Part shown: positions 1 to 7,948 of the stretch, in pieces
Numbering within the stretch: position 1 is the first letter of the stretch
Layout of the letters: the number at the start of each line of letters is the position of its first letter
Source: Clostridia bacterium
Lineage (GTDB): Bacteria; Bacillota; Clostridia; Oscillospirales; Acutalibacteraceae
NCBI GenBank assembly: GCA_017399535.1
Contig: JAFQBX010000018.1
Location: 1-64,000 of the forward strand
Direction: 5' to 3'
DNA length: 64,000 nucleotides
Notes under the pieces: model-generated
What the model was told of the DNA's origin: nothing
Databases searched by the model: none
The model's input: only the letters and a program-made list of their open reading frames with translations
Position numbers and translations under genes: made by a program

Positions 1-1
1 C

Positions 2-1249
2 GATGATAAGTATACAAAAGTAACAGATGCGAATATGACCTTTGCACCCGGTACTTACTATGTACGTTATCAGGCAGCAGGTTATTATAACGCTTCTCCT
101 TTTAAAGAGGTTGTTATTAAGGAGGGTGGATTGCTGCGTGTGACGATCCCTCAAACCCAGACGGGATATACAATCGCAACAGAAGATACCGGGCTTGTAT
201 GGAACGGTTCTACAACCCTTTCCTTTACATTGAAAGACGGCTATTCCAAGACAGGTGCCTTTGCGGTGAAAGTCAACGAAACGCCGATTGCACTGGATGC
301 CAATGACCAGTATGTGATCACGAACGCACAGGAAAATATTGAGATTACTGTGGAAGGCGTAGCAGATATAACTCCTCCTACCGCAGAAATCAAGGTTAAG
401 GAAAACAATTGGACTTCCTTCTGGAACGACCTCACCTTTGGTCTGTTCTTCAAGGAAACGCAGGATGTTACCATTACCACAACAGATAAAGGCAGTGGCG
501 TAAAGAGCATTCAGTATTACCTTTCCGATGGAGAATTGGAGCTCGACGAGGTAAAGGCGATTTCAGATTGGGTAGACTATAACGGCACATTTAAGATCGA
601 TCCCAATAACCGCTATGTTGTTTACGCAAAGGTTACCGACAATACAGGCAACACCCTATATATAAATTCTGATGGTATTGTTTTAGACAACATTCCACCT
701 ACGCTTGAAGGTATTGAGAATGGAAAAACCTATTACGGCGACCTTACCGTCATCAAATCTGACGAGCAGTTCTACGACATCAAGACTGTAACACTTGACG
801 GAGAACCAATGGGCTTTGCAGAAGGCACTTACGGTCTTATCCCTGCCGATAACGCCGAGCATATTGTTGTGGTTGAAGATCACGCAGGCAACAAGACCAC
901 CTACACTGTGACGGTTATGAAGAACTATACCGTAACCTACAAGGCGGATGGCGTTGTCGTTGATACTTTGACCGTAGGACACGGCAAGGATGCAACCCCT
1001 CCTGCTGTTCCTGCTAAAGCCGGTTATACTGGCAAATGGGATCACGACGGTAAAAGAATAACCTCTGATATCGTTATCAACGCAGTCTATACAGAGAACT
1101 CTGCATCTGCACCGAGCGATCCTCAGTCCCCGCAGACCGGAGATAACAGCCATATGATGCTGTGGATTGCACTGCTCCTTATCAGCGGCGGCGCACTCAT
1201 CACGCTGACTGTTGTTGACAGAAAGAGAAGAATGGCAAGCAAAAGATAA
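2..1249 (+). CDS. Sortase-anchored surface protein, C-terminal part (5' end outside window)
   Basis: The reading frame is open at the window edge, so the true start lies upstream. The visible 416 residues are extracellular: beta-rich Ig-like modules, two of which begin with a DxxPPT-like linker, then an InlB/Listeria-Bacteroides-type repeat (YTVTYKADGVVVDTL followed by a GYTGKWD motif). The C-terminus is a classical cell-wall sorting signal: the motif SPQTGD, a hydrophobic segment of about 20 residues and a basic tail (RKRRMASKR). SPQTG fits the (S/P)PXTG motif known for Clostridioides difficile sortase B, and a class B sortase is encoded about 10 kb away. Base composition looks richer in GC than the genes from 2.5 kb on, in line with transferred DNA. 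The specific ligand is unknown. Confidence 0.85.
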   Translation, partial: DDKYTKVTDANMTFAPGTYYVRYQAAGYYNASPFKEVVIKEGGLLRVTIPQTQTGYTIATEDTGLVWNGSTTLSFTLKDGYSKTGAFAVKVNETPIALDANDQYVITNAQENIEITVEGVADITPPTAEIKVKENNWTSFWNDLTFGLFFKETQDVTITTTDKGSGVKSIQYYLSDGELELDEVKAISDWVDYNGTFKIDPNNRYVVYAKVTDNTGNTLYINSDGIVLDNIPPTLEGIENGKTYYGDLTVIKSDEQFYDIKTVTLDGEPMGFAEGTYGLIPADNAEHIVVVEDHAGNKTTYTVTVMKNYTVTYKADGVVVDTLTVGHGKDATPPAVPAKAGYTGKWDHDGKRITSDIVINAVYTENSASAPSDPQSPQTGDNSHMMLWIALLLISGGALITLTVVDRKRRMASKR

Positions 1250-1264
1250 ATAAATCGCATTAGT

Positions 1265-1297
1265 AAAGGCGGTAGTGAGCAAATCACTACCGCCTTT
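1265..1297. terminator. Bidirectional terminator between convergent genes
   Basis: Perfect 14-bp stem (1265-1278 with 1284-1297) and a 5-nt loop. The arms begin and end with A/T runs, so it can work for the surface protein on the plus strand and the TnpV gene on the minus strand. Confidence 0.85.
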
Positions 1298-1299
1298 CA

Positions 1300-1677
1300 T
1301 CATCCGTAGATTAAGTCTGCATTTACAATTTCCATCGCTCTATTTCGGATATTATTCATACGACCTACCCACTCCATCTGATTATCCGCTTTGAGTTGTT
1401 CGGTCACCCCCTCACACTTTGCCATCTGTTTTACAAGCCGAGAAAACATTTCTTCTGCCTGCTTGTCGAGGTCTGAAAGGTATCTGTTCAACTTTCCGCT
1501 TGTCAGCAGATTTAGGTATAATACCTTGCTGTTTTGCTTGATGTGCCGTAAGTGGCGCTGTCCCCAAACGCCGATAGACTGTTGTTCTTCTTCGGGGAAT
1601 TTCAAGCAAGGGATGTAATAATCGCCTTGAAGCTCGTACCAAAGACCGTTCTTTTCGTCATAAATAACCTTTTCCAT
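1300..1677 (-). CDS. tnpV: TnpV family transposon-encoded protein
   Basis: About 125 residues. The pattern YDEKNGLWYELQGDYYIP, then GVWGQRHLRHIKQ, LLTSGKLNRYLSDLDKQA, EQLKADNQMEWVGRMNNIR is the signature of the TnpV family carried by clostridial transposons and integrative elements; its biochemical role is not established. I chose the ATG at 1677 because a GAGG ribosome binding site sits 8 nt before it; the in-frame GTG at 1683 is too close to that site. It is the last of three minus-strand genes that look like one small operon. No transposase or relaxase is present, so this is a remnant or the edge of a larger element outside the window. Confidence 0.85.
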   Translation of the reverse strand: MEKVIYDEKNGLWYELQGDYYIPCLKFPEEEQQSIGVWGQRHLRHIKQNSKVLYLNLLTSGKLNRYLSDLDKQAEEMFSRLVKQMAKCEGVTEQLKADNQMEWVGRMNNIRNRAMEIVNADLIYG

Positions 1678-1679
1678 AA

Positions 1680-1865
1680 TCACGTCCTCTTATAGATCAC
1701 TTTGAATTTCTTTTGCTTCGCATCAATGATTTTCAGTAAAACCTCGTCCACTGCATCGGTGTACTTGTCGTTGGCAATAAGGTTGTTCCGCATTTCGTTC
1801 AGACAGTTCACAACTACCCTGCGCTCAAAATCATCTAACGCTATGTAATACTTCTTATCTAGCAT
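1680..1865 (-). CDS. Small conserved mobile-element protein of unknown function
   Basis: 61 residues (MLDKKYYIALDDFERRVVVN...), charged, predicted helical, no signal peptide or known catalytic motif. It lies between the DUF6809-like gene and tnpV, 2 nt ahead of the latter's start, so the three are probably translated from one message. The ATG at 1865 is favoured by a GGAG site 8 nt upstream, which lies inside the end of the preceding gene. Small proteins of this kind travel with TnpV in clostridial mobile elements; I cannot assign a function. Confidence 0.6.
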   Translation of the reverse strand: MLDKKYYIALDDFERRVVVNCLNEMRNNLIANDKYTDAVDEVLLKIIDAKQKKFKVIYKRT

Positions 1866-1870
1866 AATGT

Positions 1871-2170
1871 TCACTCCTTCAGTAAGTCTTGAAACGGGGT
1901 GTCGGTTGCAACAAAGGTATCGTATGTAAAATTTGCTCCCAAGCGAAAACCCATCATAAAGCTATCAAGGTTAGATTCGCCGTTTACCACGCTCCACGCA
2001 TTTACAAAATCGAGAAATTTCTTCTTGTGTTCACCCGATAACTGCTCCGTCAAAAATTCCTCATTGAGCATCAGCACTTCCATTTGCTTTTGTACGGCTT
2101 TGTTTTGCTTGGTGCTGCGTGCCTGCGGATCAATGTTGCCGTAATAAAATTCTTCTATAAATTTGCCCAT
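1871..2170 (-). CDS. DUF6809-like protein
   Basis: 99 residues starting MGKFIEEFYYGNIDP and containing the typical FLDFVNAWSVVNGESNLDSF and FMMGFRLGANFT stretches of the short helical DUF6809 family, which is common in mobile elements of Firmicutes. No function is known. A GGAGGTAA site lies ahead of the ATG at 2170. It is the first gene of the three-gene minus-strand set that ends with tnpV. Family assignment is from memory of the pattern and should be checked by profile search. Confidence 0.65.
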   Translation of the reverse strand: MGKFIEEFYYGNIDPQARSTKQNKAVQKQMEVLMLNEEFLTEQLSGEHKKKFLDFVNAWSVVNGESNLDSFMMGFRLGANFTYDTFVATDTPFQDLLKE

Positions 2171-2517
2171 ATTGTTACCTCCTTTGATTTTCTACCATAA
2201 TTGTACTCAAAGGCGGTTTAATAGTCGAATGTACCGCTATATACAGAAAAATACCGAGAAAAACCTGTTACAGTTCTTCTCGGTATTCATCTTTTGGGAC
2301 TTGTCTTTGCTAATACCGGATAATTCAATGCATTAGATGTAGTTTCTAAATTACTTCCTTATCAGGTGTTAGCATTTGGTGATGCTTTTTTAATTTAGTG
2401 AAAATTGTATAAAACGAGCAAATATGAGAAAAATAGAGAAAAATAGAGCAATATTAAGTAAATCAAAATTATCGTTGAAAAAATTATAAAAAAATACATA
2501 AAACATCAAAAAAACTA
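2171..2517. other. Intergenic, AT-rich, boundary of the mobile remnant
   Basis: No gene seen. It contains an 11-bp perfect inverted repeat (2250-2260 with 2277-2287, 16-nt loop) and then about 180 bp of very AT-rich DNA up to the pot promoter. The composition change here may mark the edge of the transferred segment. Confidence 0.5.
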
Positions 2518-2546
2518 TTGATTTTTCGGGGATTTGGCTTTATATT
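2518..2546 (+). promoter_or_regulatory. Sigma-A promoter of the pot operon
   Basis: TTGATT at 2518-2523, 17-bp spacer, TATATT at 2541-2546. Transcription would start near 2553 and give a leader of about 200 nt before potA. Confidence 0.6.
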
Positions 2547-2552
2547 TATTAC

Positions 2553-2752
2553 TATGCATTAAAGAATTGGAATTCAATTCGCAAATGTTGACTACCAGCC
2601 ACGCCGCAATCAACCAGCGGGTTAACAAAAATCCGCCGATTGCGAAAAACCCTTTGCGAAAAACCCTTTGCGGAGGGCGTGTGCAATGGGGTCGCTGGTA
2701 CTGCTGAATTTTATTACAGCAGTTCCTATTACCGCAAAGGGGGATGCATATT
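2553..2752 (+). promoter_or_regulatory. Structured leader of potABCD with anti-Shine-Dalgarno sequences
   Basis: CCGCAAAGGG (2732-2741), which contains the potA ribosome binding site, is perfectly complementary to CCCTTTGCGG at 2664-2673, and 9 of its bases also to a second copy at 2650-2658; both lie in a 14-nt tandem repeat. Other pairings: TACCAGC 2593-2599 with GCTGGTA 2694-2700; CGCAATC 2605-2611 with GATTGCG 2638-2644, with an inner 6-bp stem; ACTGCTG 2700-2706 with CAGCAGT 2717-2723; GAATTG/CAATTC at the 5' end. This is the layout of a translational riboswitch or attenuator. It matches no RNA family that I recognise. Confidence 0.55.
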
Positions 2753-3889
2753 ATGTCCAAAAAAGAAAATATTGTAGTCGAATTAGAAAACATTGGTATA
2801 TCCTTTGATGATGAGGTTATTTTAGATGACCTCTGTTTAAGTATAAAGGATGGCGAGTTTGTTACCTTTCTCGGCCCGTCAGGATGCGGAAAGACAACAA
2901 CACTCAGAATTATTGCAGGTTTTACACAGCCTGATACCGGTGAAGTTATTATCGACGGCAACCGTATGAATGGTGTTCCTCCGTATAAAAGGCAGGTTAA
3001 CACCATTTTTCAGCGTTATGCGCTTTTTCCGCACCTTAACGTTTACGAAAATGTCGCATTCGGTCTCCGCGTGAATAAGGTTGACAAAAAGGAAATCGAC
3101 GAAAGAGTTACCGCCATGCTTAAATCGGTTAACCTTTCGGGATTTGAACGCCGCCAGATTCACTCGCTTTCGGGCGGTCAGCAGCAGCGTGTTGCCATCG
3201 CACGAGCCCTCGTTAATAATCCTAAAATATTGTTGCTTGACGAACCGCTTGGTGCTCTCGATTTAAAGCTCCGCAAGGATATGCAAATCGAACTGAAAAA
3301 CATTCAGCAGCAACTCGGCATTACCTTTATTTTCGTTACTCACGATCAGGAAGAAGCACTTTCGATGTCTGATACCGTCGTAGTAATGAATGAGGGTAAA
3401 ATACAGCAGATTGGTTCGCCCGAGGATATCTACAATGAGCCGAAAAACGCCTTTGTTGCCGACTTTATTGGTGAAAGTAATATTCTCGACGGAATTATGC
3501 GCGAGGACAAACTTGTCGAAATGTTTGGACATAAGTTCGAATGTGTCGACACCGGATTTGATAAGAATGAGCCGGTTGACGTCGTTGTTCGTCCTGAGGA
3601 TATCGATGTAGTCAGCGTAAGCGAAGGACAGCTTTCGGGCGTAGTTTCTTCAATTACATTCAAGGGTGTTCATTACGAAATTATTGTTGATATCAATGAC
3701 TTTAAGTGGATGATTCAGTCCACCGATTCACCTGCAGTAGGGGATAGAATAGGAATTTCTATTCCGCCTCAGGATATACATATAATGAAAAAATCCGAAT
3801 ATTCAGGTATGTTCGGTGATTATAGTACGTTTAGTGATGAAATGGAGCTTATGAACGAAGTTGAAACTGACGGGGAGGATGAGATATGA
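2753..3889 (+). CDS. potA: Spermidine/putrescine ABC transporter, ATP-binding subunit PotA
   Basis: 378-residue ATPase that energises polyamine import from the cytoplasmic face. Walker [13 protein letters not shown] near residue 40, Q-loop, signature [15 protein letters not shown], Walker B ILLLDEP and the switch histidine in [10 protein letters not shown] are intact; a C-terminal TOBE-type domain follows ([10 protein letters not shown]). The ATG at 2753 is chosen because AAAGGGGG ends 9 nt before it; an in-frame ATG at 2744 abuts that site and cannot use it. The ribosome binding site is the target of the leader's anti-SD sequences. It overlaps potB by ATGA, so the subunits are translationally coupled. 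Confidence 0.95.
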   Translation: MSKKENIVVELENIGISFDDEVILDDLCLSIKDGEFVTFLGPSGCGKTTTLRIIAGFTQPDTGEVIIDGNRMNGVPPYKRQVNTIFQRYALFPHLNVYENVAFGLRVNKVDKKEIDERVTAMLKSVNLSGFERRQIHSLSGGQQQRVAIARALVNNPKILLLDEPLGALDLKLRKDMQIELKNIQQQLGITFIFVTHDQEEALSMSDTVVVMNEGKIQQIGSPEDIYNEPKNAFVADFIGESNILDGIMREDKLVEMFGHKFECVDTGFDKNEPVDVVVRPEDIDVVSVSEGQLSGVVSSITFKGVHYEIIVDINDFKWMIQSTDSPAVGDRIGISIPPQDIHIMKKSEYSGMFGDYSTFSDEMELMNEVETDGEDEI

Positions 3890-4704
3890 AATCATCCTTT
3901 TTACGAAGGCTAATTAACGCTCCATATCTTTTGTGGTCAGCGATTTTTATCATCGTTCCGCTTGTTATCGTTGCATATTACGCATTGACTGACGAGAGCG
4001 GAAATTATACATTGAGCTACATATTAAATATCGGCGAGTATAAGGAAGTGTTCATTCGTTCACTTGTTTATGCCGTTATCGCAACCTTGATTACATTGGT
4101 TATGTCATATCCTGTTGCTTATTATATGTCGCGGTCAAAGGTCAGCACACAAAAGATTATGATGCTCCTTGTTATGCTTCCAATGTGGATGAATCTGCTT
4201 ATCAGGACATATTCCTGGACAACGATTCTCGAAAAGACAGGACTTATCAATTCATTTCTCGGCTTTTTTGGAGTTGAACCATTAAAACTTATCGGTACTC
4301 CAGGAGCAGTTATACTCGGTATGGTTTATAATTATATTCCTTATATGATTTTGCCCATTTATACCGTTATGACAAAGATTGATAATTCCTTGCTCGAAGC
4401 GGCAGAGGACCTTGGTTCAAACGGTTGGTCAAAGTTGAAAAGGGTTATTTTACCCCTAAGCTTGCCGGGTGTAATTTCGGGAATTACGATGGTATTCGTA
4501 CCGAGCGTCAGCACATTTTATATTTCGCAAAAGCTTGGTGGAGCCCAAACCCTCATGATTGGCGATATTATTCAAAAGAGATTTGACGCGCTTAGTTACA
4601 ATACCGGTGCGGCTCTTTCGCTGATTATGATGGTTGTAATTTTAATCAGCTTAGCAATAATGAATAGATTTACCGACGACGATGACGGAGGTATAATCCT
4701 ATGA
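3886..4704 (+). CDS. potB: Spermidine/putrescine ABC transporter, permease PotB
   Basis: 272-residue membrane protein with six hydrophobic segments, the first at about residues 15-35. The binding-protein-dependent permease EAA loop is present as [22 protein letters not shown], the coupling helix that docks on PotA. In the polyamine family PotB and PotC form the heterodimeric channel. It starts within the last codons of potA (ATGA) and overlaps the next gene in the same way, consistent with fixed stoichiometry. Confidence 0.93.
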   Translation: MKSSFLRRLINAPYLLWSAIFIIVPLVIVAYYALTDESGNYTLSYILNIGEYKEVFIRSLVYAVIATLITLVMSYPVAYYMSRSKVSTQKIMMLLVMLPMWMNLLIRTYSWTTILEKTGLINSFLGFFGVEPLKLIGTPGAVILGMVYNYIPYMILPIYTVMTKIDNSLLEAAEDLGSNGWSKLKRVILPLSLPGVISGITMVFVPSVSTFYISQKLGGAQTLMIGDIIQKRFDALSYNTGAALSLIMMVVILISLAIMNRFTDDDDGGIIL

Positions 4705-6707
4705 AATTATTTGGAAAGATTTGCTCGGTGCTGATGTTTATTTTCCTATATGCGCCTATTGCGGTTATGATTTTCTTTTCGTTCAATTCATCGAGAAGTA
4801 CATACGTTTTTGAAAGCTTTTCTGTAAAATGGTACGGAGAGCTGTTTAATTCAAGTGCTACCCTAAATGCGCTTAAAAACACTTTGATTTTGGCGGTGCT
4901 TTCTGCTTTAATTGCGACAATACTCGGTACATTAGCGGCTGTTGGTATTTTTAATATGCGCTCAAAGGTTGGAAAAAGCGCAATTATGACGGTTACCAAT
5001 ATTCCGATGATGAACCCCGATGTAGTTACAGGCGTTTCGATGATGCTTTTATTTGTATTTATCGGACGTTTGATTGGCGCACAGCAGTATTTGAGTTTTT
5101 ATACAATTCTTATCGCTCATATCACATTTAATTTACCTTATGTAATATTAAATGTATTGCCTAAATTGCGCCAAACGGATAAGAATCTCGTCGAGGCCGC
5201 ACAGGATTTGGGGTGTACGCCTCATTCCGCGTTTTATAAGGTAGTGTTGCCGAATATTTCGTCGGGCATTGTTTCGGGATTTATTATGGCGTTTACGCTT
5301 TCGCTTGATGACTTTGTTATCAGCTATTTTACTAATGGTACTGGATTCCAGACCTTGCCACTGCTTATTTATAACCAGACGACGAAAAAGACGGTAAAAC
5401 CTGATATATACGCTCTTTCAAGCGTTATTTTCTTTGCAATACTTATTCTTTTGATTATTGTAAATCTCATTCAGGCGCGTTCCGAGATGAAGATGAAGAA
5501 TAACGCAAAGGCAGGATTTATTTCAAAAATTGCAGGAAAAATCGGCGACTGGTTTGATAATAAATTCGAGACAAGAGCAGCTCGTCTGTCTGTTATTAGC
5601 GGAGTTTTGGTTGTTTGTATTGCTTTAAGTGCGTTCGGGATTAACTCGTTGCAAAATAAGCAAAATGATAAATACACCGACCTGTTCAACAATTTGTCTG
5701 GCGTTTACTCGACCGACTATGCAGGTACAGAACTTAATGTATTCAACTGGGGCGAGTATATTTCTGATGGCGACGAAGGAACGCTTGACGTTATTGATGC
5801 GTTTGAACACCTTACCGGAATTGATGTAAATTACGACAATTTTGACAGTAACGAATCAATGTATTCAAAGCTGAAAAGCGGCGCGGTTTCGTATGACGTT
5901 ATAATTCCGTCCGATTATATGATCGAGCGAATGAAAAACGAAGATATGCTTGAAAAGTTGGATTTAAGCAAAATCAGCAACTTTAAGTATATTGATGACA
6001 AGTATAAGAATCTCTTTTATGACGAAAAAAACGAATACACGGTTGCTTATAACGCAGGAACTGTCGGACTTATCTATGACTCGACATTGGTGGATGAAGA
6101 GGTAGATAGCTGGACAATAATGTGGGATGAAAAGTATAAGGATAATATCCTTACTTTTAATAATCCACGAGATTGTTTTGCTATCGCACAGTTTATACTT
6201 GGACAAAGTTTGAATACTGAGGATAAAGCTGACTGGGATGCTGCTGCCGACCTTCTTATTGAACAAAATGGTATTCTTCAAGGTCGTGTAATGGACGAAG
6301 TGTTTAATAAAATGGGCGGCGGAAATGCTGCAATGGCGCCCTATTATGCCGGTGACTATTACGTTATGCTTGAATCCAATCCTAATCTCAAATTTGCTTA
6401 TCCAAAGGAAGGGTTCAATATTTTTGTCGACGCATTTTGTGTGCCGACCTGTGTCAAAAATTACGAGGCGGCGCTAATGTTTATCAATTTCATGTGTGAG
6501 CCCGAGATTGCTCTCGCAAATGCCGAGTATATTTGCTATACATCGCCTAATACTGCGGTTGCAGAAAATCCTGATTACACCTATTATCAGAATGAGATTC
6601 TATATCCGTCGGATGAGGTGACAAAAAAGGCACAGTATTTCCACGATTTTGACCCCGAGGTTAGAAAGTATTACGAATCCCTTTGGGAAAAAATATTGAT
6701 ATCATAA
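4701..6707 (+). CDS. potCD: Fused PotC permease and PotD substrate-binding protein
   Basis: 668 residues. Residues 1 to about 260 are a PotC permease with the EAA loop (LVEAAQDLGCTPHSAFYKVVLP). A basic cytoplasmic linker leads to an additional transmembrane helix near residues 295-316, then an extracytoplasmic binding domain from about 343 (LNVFNWGEYIS, then DVIIPSDYMIERM) typical of PotD. The added helix is topologically needed to put the binding domain outside. The open frame is uninterrupted, so this is a real fusion, not two genes. It removes the need for a lipoprotein anchor and ties one receptor to each transporter. Similar PotC-PotD fusions are known in Firmicutes. Preference for spermidine or putrescine cannot be read here. 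Confidence 0.93.
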   Translation: MKLFGKICSVLMFIFLYAPIAVMIFFSFNSSRSTYVFESFSVKWYGELFNSSATLNALKNTLILAVLSALIATILGTLAAVGIFNMRSKVGKSAIMTVTNIPMMNPDVVTGVSMMLLFVFIGRLIGAQQYLSFYTILIAHITFNLPYVILNVLPKLRQTDKNLVEAAQDLGCTPHSAFYKVVLPNISSGIVSGFIMAFTLSLDDFVISYFTNGTGFQTLPLLIYNQTTKKTVKPDIYALSSVIFFAILILLIIVNLIQARSEMKMKNNAKAGFISKIAGKIGDWFDNKFETRAARLSVISGVLVVCIALSAFGINSLQNKQNDKYTDLFNNLSGVYSTDYAGTELNVFNWGEYISDGDEGTLDVIDAFEHLTGIDVNYDNFDSNESMYSKLKSGAVSYDVIIPSDYMIERMKNEDMLEKLDLSKISNFKYIDDKYKNLFYDEKNEYTVAYNAGTVGLIYDSTLVDEEVDSWTIMWDEKYKDNILTFNNPRDCFAIAQFILGQSLNTEDKADWDAAADLLIEQNGILQGRVMDEVFNKMGGGNAAMAPYYAGDYYVMLESNPNLKFAYPKEGFNIFVDAFCVPTCVKNYEAALMFINFMCEPEIALANAEYICYTSPNTAVAENPDYTYYQNEILYPSDEVTKKAQYFHDFDPEVRKYYESLWEKILIS

Positions 6708-6710
6708 AAA

Positions 6711-6745
6711 AACAAGCGCTGAATTTTTCAGCGCTTGTTTTTTGA
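6711..6745 (+). terminator. Terminator of the pot operon
   Basis: Perfect 12-bp stem AACAAGCGCTGA/TCAGCGCTTGTT (6711-6722 with 6728-6739) followed by T residues. Confidence 0.9.
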
Positions 6746-6760
6746 TAGGGAAGTGAAATG

Positions 6761-6803
6761 AAAAAAGAGACGCAAGCTTAATGCTTAACGTCTCTCTTTT
6801 TTT
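6761..6803 (-). terminator. Terminator of tRNA-Lys
   Basis: On the minus strand AGAGACG (6795-6789) pairs with CGTCTCT (6772-6766) around a 16-nt loop, followed by six T. It lies directly behind the tRNA 3' end. Confidence 0.75.
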
Positions 6804-6805
6804 GT

Positions 6806-6881
6806 TGGTGATCCATCGGGGATTCGAACCCCGTACACCTTGATTAAAAGTCAAGTGCTCTACCGTCTGAGCTAATGAATC
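6806..6881 (-). tRNA. tRNA-Lys (anticodon TTT)
   Basis: 76 nt with encoded CCA (6808-6806). Acceptor GATTCAT/ATGGATC, D arm GCTC/GAGC, anticodon stem CTTGA/TCAAG around loop CTTTTAA, T arm with loop TTCGAAT. The anticodon TTT reads Lys codons. Confidence 0.95.
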
Positions 6882-6894
6882 AAACGACCGTATT

Positions 6895-6923
6895 ATTATA
6901 GCAACAGATTCCTGTATTGTCAA
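6895..6923 (-). promoter_or_regulatory. Consensus sigma-A promoter of tRNA-Lys
   Basis: Minus strand TTGACA (6923-6918), 17-bp spacer, TATAAT (6900-6895). Both boxes match the consensus exactly, as expected for a stable-RNA promoter. Confidence 0.9.
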
Positions 6924-7191
6924 GATTTATTATGAAAAAATAATTGTTTTAAAATAAAAACTTTTTAATAATAAAATAGGGGGTATTCAATTTGTGCATA
7001 ATGTAGAAACTGAAAAACTATTGTTAATTTATAAAAGTTGCGCCAATCTACTAGTAGTTAACATAAAACAAATTTCAACGAGATATTGGGTTTACATAAA
7101 ATAGTTTACATAATTTTTATATTATTTACATAAAGTGATTGACATAATATTTGTACAACTCTCCAAAAATGAATTTTAGGCGAGAAAATGA
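6924..7191. other. AT-rich intergenic stretch
   Basis: No gene or convincing hairpin seen. Several TTTACATAA-like words recur (near 7080-7145), but with no clear promoter geometry. Confidence 0.4.
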
Positions 7192-7220
7192 TTGATATTA
7201 TAGCGATTTTGTACTATATT
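7192..7220 (+). promoter_or_regulatory. Putative sigma-A promoter of the SpoIIM-like/xerD genes
   Basis: TTGATA (7192-7197), 17-bp spacer, TATATT (7215-7220), about 110 nt before the ribosome binding site. Confidence 0.5.
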
Positions 7221-7332
7221 ATATTTAGACATTAAAAAGTATTATGTGAACTAAATGTTTTTATCGTTTGCGGTTATTATTTTCTCTGAATGAGCATATT
7301 TTTTTATGAATAGCTTGTACGGAGATGATAAT

Positions 7333-7932
7333 ATGCTTGTCGCAGTTTACAATTGCTCACCCAAGGTAAGAAAAAACGGAATTCTTTTATATTATTCTTT
7401 AATTCTTGCCGCTTATACAATAGGGTGCGTTTTTTTTCGATTTGATTTTAAGCTTTGTTCAGTATCCGTGGCTTATCGGTTGCTGATTGATGTATTTAAT
7501 GAAAATGGATATTTTGCTGCTTTTACAGTATTATTTGGTGTAAAGGCGGTAATCTTTTTGACTGTCTATTTCCTTGGCTATTTTTGCTTTGGTAAGCCGA
7601 TTTTATATTCACTTATGTTGTATATTGGTGTTTTTTACGGTCAGTTTGCAGGATATTTGTATTTCGATTTCGGATTTAGCGGAATGATTATTTTTCTTTT
7701 ATCATTTTTAGTATTTGGTATGGCTGTTTTGCCATTTTTGTATTACAGGTTCAATCGTTCGCTAAGCATTTGCAGTTCGATATTTGAATACACCTTTCGC
7801 AAAAATAGTAGTTCCATCGAGTTTAACAATAAAGATAATTTTATAAAGACAATAATAACGTTGCTTGTAATGTTAATAATTTCATCTGTGCAGTCATTAG
7901 CGCTACGAATTATTATATATTTCGCAACTTAA
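7333..7932 (+). CDS. SpoIIM-like integral membrane protein
   Basis: 199 residues with about five or six hydrophobic helices, no signal peptide. Layout (one N-terminal helix, a short soluble stretch, a cluster of helices with a KPILYSLMLYIGVFYGQFAG segment, then a polar loop and last helix) resembles stage II sporulation protein M, which takes part in peptidoglycan hydrolysis during engulfment. Gene order also fits: spoIIM next to xerD is common in Clostridia. Sequence similarity is weak by eye, so this is a guess from topology and neighbourhood. The ATG at 7333 follows GGAG by 8 nt; the ATG at 7306 has no such site. Confidence 0.45.
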   Translation: MLVAVYNCSPKVRKNGILLYYSLILAAYTIGCVFFRFDFKLCSVSVAYRLLIDVFNENGYFAAFTVLFGVKAVIFLTVYFLGYFCFGKPILYSLMLYIGVFYGQFAGYLYFDFGFSGMIIFLLSFLVFGMAVLPFLYYRFNRSLSICSSIFEYTFRKNSSSIEFNNKDNFIKTIITLLVMLIISSVQSLALRIIIYFAT

Positions 7933-7948
7933 ACGGGGTATATATAAA

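Noticed and set aside
2585..2707. A 40-codon open frame in the pot leader starting at ATG 2585, encoding a basic peptide.
   Set aside because: No ribosome binding site precedes it and the segment's base pairing explains its composition better; the peptide would be disrupted by the same repeats that form the anti-SD.
4701..6707. That the PotC-PotD fusion is a frameshift or missing-stop artefact.
   Set aside because: The linker is in frame, has normal codon use and includes an additional helix that is required for correct topology.
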